Assembly (NCBI GenBank): GCA_012034615.1
Contig: JAAUPA010000017.1
Span: 1-36,275 of the forward strand
Direction: 5' to 3'
Source of the DNA: Leptolyngbyaceae cyanobacterium CSU_1_4
Lineage (GTDB): Bacteria > Cyanobacteriota > Cyanobacteriia > Elainellales > Elainellaceae
DNA length: 36,275 nt
In this document: positions 1 through 10,571 of the stretch, in pieces
How positions within the stretch are numbered: position 1 is the first letter of the stretch
Layout of the letters: every line of letters starts with the position of its first letter
Notes under the pieces: model-generated
What the model saw: the letters and a program-made list of their open reading frames with translations, nothing else
Databases searched by the model: none
What the model was told of the DNA's origin: nothing
Program-made: the position numbers and the translations under genes

Positions 1-100
1 GGGGGACTTTGAAGGGAAATAGGTTCGGAAGTCCCCCAGAATGGGGGATTTAGGGGGCGAGTATAAAAATTTTTGAGACCTCTCAGAATTCGCAGCGCCG
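1..100. repeat. Copy 1 (cut by window edge) of a dispersed palindromic G/C-run repeat
   Basis: gggggactttgaagg...tcccccagaatgggggatttagggggcgagtataaaaatttttgagac; same motifs recur near 1770, 3310 and 18600-18830. Confidence 0.7.
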
Positions 101-214
101 AAAAGCGCCATAGTTTTCCCCAAAATGTCCTATAACTTGCACAAACGTCAATCTTTGTGCCAGTATTCTGTGAGGCAGGCTTCTGTAAAAAATAGTTTCC
201 CTTAATCGGCAAAT

Positions 215-1738
215 GTGCAAGTGGTAGCAAAAGTAGTAAAGGCATCAAAGTGGTCTCGGTGGCGATCGTTTTTAAAGGAGACGCGAACCAAGATTCTGCT
301 AACCTACTTGGTTTCGATGCTGTTCATTGCAGCGGCATCAGTGCCAGTTTTTCGTTGGCTTCTCTTTTCTAGCGTAGACAGCCGGGTTCGCCAAGACTTG
401 GCTGAGGAAATGGCAGAGTTTCAAGAATCCTATCTATCTTGGGAAGACGCGCCAGAGCAAAATACGATCGATTTAAGACGATTTATAGATCGGTTCATCG
501 CCGAAAAATTGCCAGAAGACGATAACTTTTTTATTGTGGTGATTGAAGGGCAGTTTTATCGATCAAGCCCCGCTGCTCTGGTTGAGCCCCTTCGCCCTAA
601 CTCTGCCCTAGTCAACCGCTGGACTAATTTGGTTCAACCCACGATCGGTGAACAGGACACTCAAGATCCTCGCATTGGTCAAGTGCTGTACTTTGTTCAG
701 CCCCTCATGTTAGACGGACGAATTAAAGGGAGCTTTGTGGTGGCTCATCTCTCGGCAGGAGAACGGGCTGAAGCCTTGGTTGGGGTCTATATCTTTGCGC
801 TGGTGGCGGTGGTGGTGGTGGTGCTGTCGTTTTTATTAGCTTGGTTTGCGACGGGGATGTTGCTGTCTCCGGTGCGTCAGTTGGCAGCAACGGCGCGGGC
901 GATCGCCAGTGAGTCTGATCTGAACCAACGCATTGCTAATGTGCAGGGCAACGGTGAATTGGCAGAAATGACTGAAGTTTTTAATGCCATGATGGATCGG
1001 ATTCAAAAAGCTTTTGATACTCAGCGCGATTTTATTGACGATGCTGGGCATGAGCTCAGAACCCCGATTACTATTATGCAAGGACATTTAGAGCTGATTG
1101 GAGAGGTGGCTCCCGACCAGCAGGAAACGGTCGATTTGGTGATGGATGAGCTCGATCGAATGAATCGCTTTGTGAATGATTTAATTTTGTTGGCAAAAGC
1201 TGAACGAGGAGATTTTTTGCAGTCAGATTCCATTGATGCAGCCGTGTTTGTCGATGATTTGTTTTCAAAGGCAACCACCCTCGCCGATCGCAAATGGCAT
1301 GTGGTGAATCGCTGTAGCGAAACCTTGATTGGCGATCGGCAGCGGCTGACGGGTGCTCTCCTCAATTTGGTACAAAATGCCACTCAGCACACTCAGCCCA
1401 ACGATTTGATTGAGCTAGGCGCTGTTTCAGATCAAACAACGGTTCGCTTCTGGGTGCGAGACAGCGGTGAAGGCATCTCTCTAGAAGACCAGAAGCGCAT
1501 TTTCGATCGCTTTGCGCGCGCCGCCAACAGTTACCGCCGATCGGAGGGCGTTGGGCTAGGGCTGGCAATTGTTAAGGCGATCGTCACAGCACACCAAGGC
1601 TGGATTGAATTAGTCAGTCAGATCGGGGCGGGGTCTACGTTTACTTTGGTGATTCCGCTGCAACCGCCCAGGATTAGAAAAAATGTAGAACCTATGATCA
1701 CGCCACCTGTCATTGCTACCTCAATAGAAGTAGAGTAA
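215..1738 (+). CDS. HAMP domain-containing sensor histidine kinase
   Basis: Two hydrophobic segments, HAMP-like linker, H-box DFIDDAGHELRTPITIMQGHLEL, N-box LTGALLNLVQNATQHT, G-boxes RDSGEGI and GVGLGLAIVKAI; probable GTG start. Confidence 0.93.
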   Translation: MQVVAKVVKASKWSRWRSFLKETRTKILLTYLVSMLFIAAASVPVFRWLLFSSVDSRVRQDLAEEMAEFQESYLSWEDAPEQNTIDLRRFIDRFIAEKLPEDDNFFIVVIEGQFYRSSPAALVEPLRPNSALVNRWTNLVQPTIGEQDTQDPRIGQVLYFVQPLMLDGRIKGSFVVAHLSAGERAEALVGVYIFALVAVVVVVLSFLLAWFATGMLLSPVRQLAATARAIASESDLNQRIANVQGNGELAEMTEVFNAMMDRIQKAFDTQRDFIDDAGHELRTPITIMQGHLELIGEVAPDQQETVDLVMDELDRMNRFVNDLILLAKAERGDFLQSDSIDAAVFVDDLFSKATTLADRKWHVVNRCSETLIGDRQRLTGALLNLVQNATQHTQPNDLIELGAVSDQTTVRFWVRDSGEGISLEDQKRIFDRFARAANSYRRSEGVGLGLAIVKAIVTAHQGWIELVSQIGAGSTFTLVIPLQPPRIRKNVEPMITPPVIATSIEVE

Positions 1739-1749
1739 GAGGGTGATTT

Positions 1750-1895
1750 ATAAAGTATGGATTACGTCCGATCTGCCCCCTAAATCCCCCATTCTGGGGA
1801 ACTTTTGAACCCATTCTGCTTCAAGTTACCCTAGGATGGGGATTGGGGGGGCAAATGTAAAGCGTTTTGATACTTTTAAAGCATCTTCTAAGAAT
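1750..1895. repeat. Copy 2 of the dispersed palindromic repeat, between the kinase and regulator genes
   Basis: ggattacgtccgatctgccccctaaatcccccattctgggg ... gggggggcaaatgtaaagcgttttgatacttttaaagcatcttctaag; the right arm matches the reverse complement of the copy 4 left arm. Confidence 0.7.
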
Positions 1896-1925
1896 TTTGC
1901 AAATTCTCTCAACGATTGAGCTGCC

Positions 1926-2594
1926 ATGCCGCGCCTTTTAATTATTGAAGATGAACCCCGAATCAGTTCCTTTCTAGAAAAAGGGTTCCAATCTAACGGC
2001 TATATGACCACGGTAGTGCGAGATGGACGAGAAGCCAGCCAGATGGCGCTCAACGGCGAGTTCGATTTGATTGTGCTGGATTTGGGGCTACCGGGCAAAG
2101 ATGGGTTTATGGTGTTGGAGGAGTTGCGAGGACAGGGTATCCAATTTCCGATTATTATTTTGACGGCCCGAGATGATATCCAGACCAAGATTGCTGGGTT
2201 GGAAGGTGGCGCAGATGATTATGTGACCAAGCCTTTTCGGTTTGAAGAGCTATTGGCACGAGTGCGGGCAAGACTCCGGAGCTTTTCCCCAACGGGCGAA
2301 TCAGAAATGGTACTAAAGTTTCGAGATATTACCCTTGATTTGCGAACCCGGCGGGTTCAGGTTGGCGATCGCCCCGTTGACCTTTCCGTGCGCGAATTTA
2401 CCCTAGCCGAAACGTTCATTCGCCATCCCGATCAGATCATGAGCCGCGAACAATTGCTCAACCATGTGTGGGGCTATGACTATGACCCGGGTTCAAATAT
2501 TGTGGATGTCTACGTAGGCTACTTACGCAAAAAACTAGGCGATGGATTAATTGAAACGGTGCGGGGCATGGGCTATCGGATGCTTGGACAGTAA
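1926..2594 (+). CDS. OmpR/PhoB-family response regulator transcription factor
   Basis: Receiver domain (IIEDEPRI, DLIVLDLGLPGKDG, ILTARDD, DDYVTKPF) plus C-terminal winged helix (DLSVREFTLAETFIRHPDQIMSREQLLNHVWGYDYDPGSNIVDVYVGYLRKKL). Confidence 0.95.
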   Translation: MPRLLIIEDEPRISSFLEKGFQSNGYMTTVVRDGREASQMALNGEFDLIVLDLGLPGKDGFMVLEELRGQGIQFPIIILTARDDIQTKIAGLEGGADDYVTKPFRFEELLARVRARLRSFSPTGESEMVLKFRDITLDLRTRRVQVGDRPVDLSVREFTLAETFIRHPDQIMSREQLLNHVWGYDYDPGSNIVDVYVGYLRKKLGDGLIETVRGMGYRMLGQ

Positions 2595-2858
2595 AAAAGC
2601 ACCAGTCTTTGAGCAAGACTCACACGTCTTAATAGGACTCCGTGACTAACATGAGAAAATTCTCATCAAAGCTTAATTTTCAGTTCATGCGCATCTGCAA
2701 GAGTGCAGAGATTAGCAGCGTTTGATACATCTTGATCGGCCGTCTGTTAGCCACAGATTTTATCGAGGGGAGCATGAGCCTAATGGCGGATGACAAACTG
2801 AAATTGGCAAATTTATTAAACTTGCTTGTGCATCAAAATTATTACAGCCGCTAAAAAA

Positions 2859-3227
2859 ATGTATCGAGTTCTCATTGTCGAAGATGAGCTTCGCATTGTA
2901 GCGTTTTTAGAAAAGGGATTACAACAACATGGGTTTGAAACTACTGTTGCGACTAATGGGCAAGAGGCGATCGATCGCTCTCAGGAAGCTGTTTTTGATC
3001 TGCTCTTGCTCGATCTAGGCTTGCCTGGAAAAGATGGATTGACCGTGATCGACGAACTTCGCAAGAACGGACAAACGCTCCCGATCGTCATTGTCACTGC
3101 CCGAGAAGGTGAAACTACTCGGGCAGAGAGCTTAAGGCGAGGTGCAAATGACTACATTACAAAGCCTTTCCGCTTTCGTGACCTGTTGGCAAAGGTGAAG
3201 TTTCAACTCGGGCAAAAACGAACTTGA
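2859..3227 (+). CDS. Single-domain (receiver-only) response regulator, paralogous to the upstream receiver
   Basis: MYRVLIVEDELRIVAFLEKGLQQHGFETT...LDLGLPGKDG...NDYITKPFRFRDLLAKVKFQLGQKRT; ATG at 2859 preferred over the track start at 2826; no winged helix before the stop. Confidence 0.85.
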   Translation: MYRVLIVEDELRIVAFLEKGLQQHGFETTVATNGQEAIDRSQEAVFDLLLLDLGLPGKDGLTVIDELRKNGQTLPIVIVTAREGETTRAESLRRGANDYITKPFRFRDLLAKVKFQLGQKRT

Positions 3228-3265
3228 TGAACGCCAAGCTCTTCCGAACCATGTGGGATGGGGCA

Positions 3266-3427
3266 CGGGGCTTGGACATTATCTGAAAAGTCTAGATTAC
3301 TGCCCGATCCGCCCCCTAAATTCCCCATTCTGGGGGACTTTAAGGAAGAAGGGGTTTAGAAATCCCCCAAATTGGGGAGTTGGGGGAGAGGGTAAGAATC
3401 TTTGAGACGTTCTCTTAGCACGTCCCC
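3266..3427. repeat. Copy 3 of the dispersed palindromic repeat
   Basis: gaaaagtctagattactgcccgatccgccccctaaattccccattctgggggactttaagg...cccccaaattggggagttgggggagagggtaagaatctttgagacgttctcttag. Confidence 0.65.
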
Positions 3428-3453
3428 TGAGCAACCTCCCTCACCTAGTCGCC

Positions 3454-4431
3454 TTATCCCACTGCGATCGCAGGTCTTTCTAACAAATCAGAAGACCCAT
3501 CTGCTTCGAGGTAAGCAACTAATCTCGATCGCTCGGCAGGAGACAGCAGGGCAGCTCCGGCTCTAGCGTTCATGGCGACTTGTTCAGGAGACTTTGCTCC
3601 TGGAATTGCGACCGGCTGAACCGGGTGGGAAGTGACGAAACGCAGAGCGGCTGTAATTAGGTCTTCTCCGGGCTGCAAAACGGTTTTGAGGCGATCGACT
3701 TTAGCCAGGTCGGCCGCAAGTTTGCTGCTACGGGTTTCGTCTATGTACCACTCCGATCGCACCGTATCTGTAAAGACTGAATCGGTAGAATATTTGCCAG
3801 AAAGCAAGCCTTTGTTGAGTGGTCCGCGCGCTAGTACCGCAATGCCGTGTTCCATACAGTAAGGCAAAAATTCTGGTTCTGCCTTGCGATTAAGCAGCGA
3901 ATAATCAGCTTCGACAACGCGACAGGTATTATTCACATTGAACCGCTTTAACACCTTCAGTTTATCCGTTGAGATGCCATAGGTACGAATTAAGCCCTGC
4001 GCTTTTAATGACTCAAACCCTTCTAGGTAAACGCTAGGGTCTTCAATTTTGCCTTCATGACAAAGCATCACATCAACATAATCAGTCCGCAATCGATGGA
4101 GCGAGGCATGAACACAAAGCCGCACCATATCAACAGTGGTCATCGGCACCATCTGTCCGGTTCTTCTGCCCCAGCGACCAATTTTAGAAACCAAATGAAC
4201 GCGATCGCGCATTCCCACCAACGCCTTGCCCAGCCGCTCCTCCGACAGCCCCGTCGGAATGCCATAGGATTCTGCTGTATCAAACAAATTAATGCCATTG
4301 TCTATTGCACTGCGCACAGTTGCCAGGGCTACGTCTTCTTCAATGATGCCCCACTGATTGCCAATATTCCAAGTTCCCATCCCGATCGCAGAAACGTTCA
4401 AGCCAGTGGTGCCAAGTTGATGATAAAGCAT
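3454..4431 (-). CDS. Aldo/keto reductase
   Basis: LGTTGLNVSAIGMGTWNIG, DNGINLFDTAESYG, and C-terminal VAIPGAKSPEQVAMNARA are typical of the AKR family. Confidence 0.92.
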   Translation of the reverse strand: MLYHQLGTTGLNVSAIGMGTWNIGNQWGIIEEDVALATVRSAIDNGINLFDTAESYGIPTGLSEERLGKALVGMRDRVHLVSKIGRWGRRTGQMVPMTTVDMVRLCVHASLHRLRTDYVDVMLCHEGKIEDPSVYLEGFESLKAQGLIRTYGISTDKLKVLKRFNVNNTCRVVEADYSLLNRKAEPEFLPYCMEHGIAVLARGPLNKGLLSGKYSTDSVFTDTVRSEWYIDETRSSKLAADLAKVDRLKTVLQPGEDLITAALRFVTSHPVQPVAIPGAKSPEQVAMNARAGAALLSPAERSRLVAYLEADGSSDLLERPAIAVG

Positions 4432-4495
4432 AGTAATTCCTAGGTAGTTTTGGTTGATAATTTACGGTAAGTCTGCGGTAAATTGAACGGTAAGC

Positions 4496-5527
4496 TTAAT
4501 GAGCTAGGGTGGTAGAAACATAGCGATTAATCAGCTTTTCTAAAAAAACAAGACGCTTTTCTAGCCATTTGCGTTGCGTCGTTCTCAAGAAGCTGAACTT
4601 CTCAGTCACCGGATGAATGATTTCCTCTCTGCGCCGCCGTCCCAACTTTTTGAACCGCTTGAGGAAATATTCACTCTCTGCCAAATCCCATTTCTGCTGA
4701 AAGTGCAGCAGGCTTTCCCGTTCCCAAGCATCGCTCCAGCGCACCATAAAGTAGGGCAGGTCTGACCATTGCAGGGCAGGGGCAGGCGGATGCGTTAAGA
4801 AAGTAACAACTGAGGCAGGTTCAAGGTAGATGCTACCACCTGCTTGGGCAACTAGCATACAAAAGTCGAGGTATTCCTTGGTGCAAGAGAAGCCTTCATC
4901 CAGCTCTCCAATTTTCTCGAATATTTCGGTTCGCACTAGCATGGAGTGAAACTCGACAAATCCAGTGGTTTCACGTTTAAGATGCTGTTGCACTTCTTCA
5001 ACTTTGCGATTTTGATAGTAGGTTTTTTCATTGATTTGCCATTTGCCGTTAACATTGGGCGATCGCGTTACTGTGGACTCTCCTCTGACGAACTTGGCAT
5101 AAGCGTCAGGTGGCATATACTCTCCCCCTGCACAGTGAACGATCGTGTGTACAGGTTGATACTGACACACCAGAGAACCCACAACGGTTGCTCCCGTTTC
5201 CTCAGTGCAATTGATCAAGGCTTGCAGCCAACCCGGAGCAAAAATTACGTCGTTATCCACAAACACAACATACTTGCTGCGAACCTGCTTTAAGCCCAAA
5301 TTTCGAGCCTGATTTGGTGAGAGAAACCGATCTGATCGAAGGAGGTGAAAGCCCCTGTGCGCTGCCTCAATTTGAAGATAATTTCGCAGTTTTGCGGGTG
5401 AATTGTTGTCTACATAAATTAGATCAAAGGAACCTGATGTTTGGCTGTAAAGGCTTTCTAGAGAATCTTGAGCAAATTGAAATCGCTCTCGCGGGACAAC
5501 AATGATGGTTACATCTGGAGTTGACAT
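4496..5527 (-). CDS. Glycosyltransferase family 2 (GT-A fold)
   Basis: VTIIVVPRERFQFAQDSLESLY...FDLIYVDNNS...NQARNLGLKQVRSKYVVFVDNDVIFAPGWL; paralogous to the CDS at 6890-8042. Confidence 0.88.
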   Translation of the reverse strand: MSTPDVTIIVVPRERFQFAQDSLESLYSQTSGSFDLIYVDNNSPAKLRNYLQIEAAHRGFHLLRSDRFLSPNQARNLGLKQVRSKYVVFVDNDVIFAPGWLQALINCTEETGATVVGSLVCQYQPVHTIVHCAGGEYMPPDAYAKFVRGESTVTRSPNVNGKWQINEKTYYQNRKVEEVQQHLKRETTGFVEFHSMLVRTEIFEKIGELDEGFSCTKEYLDFCMLVAQAGGSIYLEPASVVTFLTHPPAPALQWSDLPYFMVRWSDAWERESLLHFQQKWDLAESEYFLKRFKKLGRRRREEIIHPVTEKFSFLRTTQRKWLEKRLVFLEKLINRYVSTTLAH

Positions 5528-5608
5528 TTAGACAGTCTCCTTGGGGTTCAAGTTTCGTTTTTTGCGGAAAAATTGAGCAAATCTCATCAGCGTCACCTAG
5601 GGCGATCG

Positions 5609-6817
5609 TTAACTGATCTGCCGTTGAAGCTGGGCGGTTTGCCCAAGCACCTGTTGATAAATCTGTTGCCAATTTTTCTGTTCAACGGCAGGGGCAAGTT
5701 GCGTTAACACTTTGTTCCGAGCAGCAATCCCTAACTGTTGTCGTAAATGAGGTTGGCTACTCAACAACCGAATTGCATCCGCCAATTCTTGGCTACAGAA
5801 AGGAGACACAACTAGACCATTCACACCATCTTCCAAAATTTCTCCGATCGCATCCACGCTGGTGCCCACGATCGCTCTTGCGGCTAACATGGCTTCAAGG
5901 AGGGCATTAGGGCAACCATCATGGATAGATGGAATCGTAAAAATATCCATGTGAGGCAGATAGGCGATCGCTTCTGCACGACTGATTTTACCAGTAATGA
6001 GAATGCGATCGACAATGCCGCTGTCTCGCAGTTCTTGCTGCCAATACTCCTCTTCTTTCCCCACAAAATCACCGACAAAGAGCAGGGTAAAGTCTATATC
6101 ATGCAACGTTTTGCAGGCATCTAACAGATATTCAACTCCTTTCTTGTCGCGAAAGCTTCCCACCGAACCAATCACCGTGCCTTCTAGGCAATCGACGAGC
6201 GCAGGCACAGGCAATTGATCAAACGAAATGGGGGCGATCGAATTCCAAAACGTTGAAGAGCGCTGTTCAATTTGAGGGACTAGCGATCGACCCCGCTGCA
6301 TCAAATCACGGCTAACAAAAGTTGTCCAGCTTGAATTCTCTAGCGTCCAGGTAATTTGCCCATGCTGGGGTGGGCTGAAAATATGTTTGTGCAAATCAGC
6401 ACCCCGAACACTGTTGATGACGGGCACTCCACTTTCTTTTGCTAGCAACGTTGTGAGAAATCCCATTTCGTTGATAAAAAAAGCGTGAAATAAATCATAA
6501 GAGTGCCGCCGCTGCAAGATACAAAGCTGATCGTACAAATCACTGAGGTAATCCTGCTCTTTGCCTGTATTTGAGCGAATTGCAGGGTGCAAGCGATGAA
6601 CCGTGATACCGTCTCGCTCGGTGGTAAGGCAGTCCGCCCGCTGATATTCACCAGCTAACGCTTTTTCTCGCTCGTTGCGAAAAATGGCTCGGAAGACTGC
6701 AACATGAACGTCATAACCTAGCTGAACGAGCATTTGAGAAATCCGATGAACCGATTCACCTACGCCTCCTACATCGGGTGGAAACTCTAACGTTGTGATA
6801 CAAATTTTGGGCTTCAT
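5609..6817 (-). CDS. Glycosyltransferase family 4 (GT-B fold)
   Basis: EFPPDVGGVGESVHRISQMLVQLGYDVHV N-terminus; IGSVGSFRDKKGVEYLLDA; FTIPSIHDGCPNALLEAMLAARAIVGTSVDAIGEILEDGVNGLVV. Confidence 0.92.
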   Translation of the reverse strand: MKPKICITTLEFPPDVGGVGESVHRISQMLVQLGYDVHVAVFRAIFRNEREKALAGEYQRADCLTTERDGITVHRLHPAIRSNTGKEQDYLSDLYDQLCILQRRHSYDLFHAFFINEMGFLTTLLAKESGVPVINSVRGADLHKHIFSPPQHGQITWTLENSSWTTFVSRDLMQRGRSLVPQIEQRSSTFWNSIAPISFDQLPVPALVDCLEGTVIGSVGSFRDKKGVEYLLDACKTLHDIDFTLLFVGDFVGKEEEYWQQELRDSGIVDRILITGKISRAEAIAYLPHMDIFTIPSIHDGCPNALLEAMLAARAIVGTSVDAIGEILEDGVNGLVVSPFCSQELADAIRLLSSQPHLRQQLGIAARNKVLTQLAPAVEQKNWQQIYQQVLGQTAQLQRQIS

Positions 6818-6889
6818 GTAGCGTTCTCTTGATGAATAATAATGATTGCCAAATCAGGTCTATGCCGTAGATTTTTACAGAACAATTAC

Positions 6890-8042
6890 CTATCTCTGAA
6901 TCAACTTGGGATATTCATTAGACAGTCTAATCTTATGTTCCGTATTCAGTTCTCTATTCGACTTTAGAGACTGTTTAAGGATGCGTGATTTGTGCTGAAG
7001 ATAGCGTTGGTAAATGTAGCGGTTAATCGGGCGCTCGATCGCCATCAGCAGCTTTTCTAGCCAGAGGCTGCCCTTGCCAAAGGTGAGGCGACGGGCGATC
7101 GGTTTAATCAGGAGCTCATGACGACGAGCACCTACTTTTTTGTAACGTTTTTTTGAAATACTCATCTTCCGTCAGATTCCACTTTTGTCGCAGATGATGC
7201 AAACTTGCCAGATCCCAAGCATCGTTCCAACGCACCATAAAGTAGGGTAAATCTGACCATTCAAAATCTGGAAGCTGAACATCGCCAAACCAATTGACTA
7301 GACCTGTTTGATTTGTTTCAATCCCGATTGTGTCAGTGGTAATGACTGCGTTGCGCTCACTGTAAATTTTACCGCCTGCTTGCGTTACCATGAAGCAAAA
7401 ATCAATGTGCTCGCGGGTTGCTAGCATTCCTTCATCTAACAAGCCAATTTCCTCAAACACCTGCGTTCGGACTAGCATACAATGAAATTCAACATAATCT
7501 GTCTTTTTTCGATGTAGCTTGTCAGGCACATCTGCGACTGCTTGACCGGTTAAGGCTGCACTCTGATAAATATACCGTCGAGTCTTGCCATCTTTAACTT
7601 CAGTAGTAATGTAGGACTTGCCGCCTGCATTATGAATCACCTGATGAGCAGGTTGACCAATGCACGTGAGGGGACCTACGATCGCCGCACCGGTCTCTTC
7701 AGCACACTCAACCAGTTTGGTCAGCCATCCCCGCTTAACAATGACATCATTTTCAATGAACACGACATATTTGTATGCGTCTTTGTGATGGCTGAGGAGA
7801 TATCGTAGCCCCACATTCTTCGCCTCAGTGGGAGAAATGTAATAGTCGGTGTGCAGCAGTTTAAACTGCTTTTCTTGAGCCTGGGTTTCTAAATAGCGAC
7901 GAACTGGATCGGGCGAACAAACATTCACATAAATCAAGTCAAAAGGATAATCAGTGTCCCGATAAATACTCTCTAACGAGGTTTGGGTTGAACTGAATCG
8001 TTCGCGGGGACCCACAATGAGAGCAACTTTAGGCTGTGACAT
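6890..8042 (-). CDS. Glycosyltransferase family 2, split by a +1 frameshift (ORFs 7116..8042 and 6890..7165)
   Basis: Removing one T of the T7 run at 7148-7154 (A7 on coding strand) restores ...EDEYFKKRYKKVGARRHELLIKPIARRL..., which aligns with paralogue ...ESEYFLKRFKKLGRRRREEIIHPVTEKF...; span is 1153 nt = 384 codons + 1. Confidence 0.82.
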
Positions 8043-8109
8043 AGAGGTTTCTTCGCTCCTACGGATTTTGTTGGAAATGCACTATTTGATGACTGGGAGA
8101 TAAATTTGC

Positions 8110-9293
8110 TTATGCTGTAATCGCTACACCACAAAGCAATTCTTTGAGCCGAAGTGCTGCTTTTTCTGCCCCATTGAGATCAAAGGTGTGGGAGATGGGG
8201 ATTTGTTGGAGGCTGGATAGAATTTTTTGAGCCAGGCGATCGGGCTGAAGATCTTCAGTTTCCAAAACTCTCAAAATGCCTCTGGCAGCAAGTTTTTCGG
8301 CTCGAATAGTTTGTTCTCCAGTTTGCTCTTCTGCTGCTGCTGGAAAACTAGCGATCGCACACCCGTTCTCAGAATGTTCATGGTGGTGTTGTATCCCCCT
8401 AAACTAATAGAGAGATCGGCTCGTTCTAGGTATTGCAGCAGATGAGGGGTGTAGCGACGAACAGTTAGTTTACTATTGCTAAAAGACTGTAATTTAGCAA
8501 CCTGCTCGTCTGGCATGAAAGGTCCTGTAAAAAGCTGGAACTGATGAGGCAGTCTTGTCTCTAGAATTTGGCTCGCTGCTGCAACTGCATGAAGTAACTC
8601 ATAGCCAAATCTGCCTCCGCCTGCGCTAGCGACCATCATGGGAGTGAATTGGCTCAGGGTCGCTAAATCTTCTTCACTCCAGGGCGATCGCTCTGGCAAT
8701 GATTGAGCGACGTACCCGGTATAATACAACTCACAGTTGAGCCGATCGACCTGAGGAAATTGTTCCTCCAATCGTTGCACCTGAGGATCGCCATGGATCA
8801 GCACTAAATCAAAATATTGATTGATCAAATCGCGCACTTTGTCGTATCGTTTCGCCCAAGCTGTGGCTAACAGCGTTTGAGTCATGATTAAATCTCTGAG
8901 GCTGCAAACGGTTTTAGTCCGGGTAGCTTTGGCGCGATCGAGCAAGGGAATGAGCTCAAATTTGAGTTTGTGTTTACTAAAAGGGAAGCATTCAATAATC
9001 AAGCAATCTGGATGGAACTGCTCAAAAATATGCAGGAGTTGATTCTTGCGAATTTCTTTTACTGCTTCAATGTTTTGGGCAGGATCAACGGCTGCTAGCT
9101 TACCCTCTTCTTCTACAATAGGCGGTAAATGAATGACGGTCACACCAGCCGGAAATTCAAATTCGGAGATGGGTTGCCCACCGTTGACAAAATATACCTT
9201 AAATTCTTTGACCAAACTGCGGATGATTTCTGTGCTTCTAACTAAGTGACCCATCCCTGCCAAATATTGGCAGTAGAACATGATTTTTTTCAT
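8110..9293 (-). CDS. MurG/COG4671-like glycosyltransferase, split by a -1 frameshift
   Basis: Start MKKIMFYCQYLAGMGHLVRSTEIIRSL at 9293. Adding one base at the T4 run (A4 at 8344-8347 on +) restores ...GVRSLVFPAAAEEQTGEQTIRAEKLAARGILRVLETEDLQPDRLAQKILSSLQQ...CGVAITA*, ending at 8110, collinear with the paralogue at 9367-10519. Confidence 0.8.
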
Positions 9294-9366
9294 CTCGGTA
9301 TCCTCATTAAACTGAGTGAGGGCAAGTGATGCCGCTGTAAAAGGCACCCCAGTCAGCAGATTTACT

Positions 9367-10519
9367 TTACGCCGCGATCGCCTGTTGACGAGCAAGCGAT
9401 CGCACAAACTGCGCTGTTTTCTCAACACCCTGCATATCAAATTTCATCGATGCAGGAGTTTGCTGAAGACAGGTAACTACTTTTTGAGCAAATCGTTCTG
9501 GCTCTAGTTCTTCTCGGCGAATAACGCTGACAATTCCTAGCTCTTCTAATCGTGTCGATCGCATTCGCTGTTCCTGATCATCATTTCCTATAAAAGGAAG
9601 GAGAAGCGATCGTACACCTGTTGTCAAAACGTTCATGGTGGTATTATAGCCCGCCATACTAATTGATAAATCTGCCTGTCGCATATATTGGAGAAGATGG
9701 GGCGTAAATCGTTCTATTGAGAGGTTTTGACGCTCGGTCGCAATCTGTTCTAACTGCTGATACACTTTCTCAGGACAAAAGGGTCCAGTGAACATTTGAA
9801 TGTGGTGCGGAATTTGGGATTTTAGCAGATCGCTTGCCCGCGCTACGCAATGCAATAGTTCATGCCCAAACCGTCCACCGCCGATGCTAGTGAGGATGAG
9901 GGGCTGGGGCAGAATCAGTGGCTGATCAAGTTGTGATTGAGCGACATATCCGGTGTAGTGAACTTCGCAGTTGAGATCCTGAACGCGAGAAAAGCTTGTT
10001 TCAAGCGGCATGAATTTAGGATCACCATGGATTAAAAGCAGGTCGAAATATTGATTCATCAAGCGGCAAATCTTTTCCTCATGGCGTTCCCGATCTTGTT
10101 TCGTCACCACAATATCTCGGAGGCTGCATATCACTTTAGTCGGTGAGTTTTAGCCCGTTCCATCAAAGGGATCAGCTCAGTTGAAAAGCGTCTTCGTCCA
10201 AACGGAAAGAGCTCTACCATAGCACTGTAGGCTGAATTTGCTCAAAAGCTTGCAGTAGTAAATCACGACGATACTCTAGCACTTGCTCAATGTTTTGAAA
10301 GCCGTCTGGAATTTGTAGTTCTCTAAATTCGCTGTCGGTCTTAATGGCAGGAAGATTGATCATTTCTACACCAGCGGGTACTTCAAAGCCCTCAATGGCT
10401 TCACCACCATTCACAAAGAAGACTTTAAAGTCGGGGAGCAATCCTCGGACAATTTCCATGCTCCGAACTAAATGTCCAATCCCTAGGATATGTTGACAAT
10501 AAAACATGAGACGCTGCAT
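9367..10519 (-). CDS. MurG/COG4671-like glycosyltransferase, split by two -1 frameshifts (ORFs 9367..10134 and 10214..10519)
   Basis: N-terminus MQRLMFYCQHILGIGHLVRSMEIVRGL. The middle frame reads VELFPFGRRRFSTELIPLMERAKT, matching paralogue IECFPFSKHKLKFELIPLLDRAKA, then VICSLRDIVVTKQ. 1153 nt + 2 = 385 codons. Confidence 0.8.
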
Positions 10520-10571
10520 TGGCTTAATCCTCAGAGTAAAATAAGATAGCTAACGGATAGCGAAGAGATAA

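Noticed and set aside
836-1568. Minus-strand ORFs inside the histidine kinase gene
   Set aside because: Antisense shadow ORFs of a well-supported kinase CDS.
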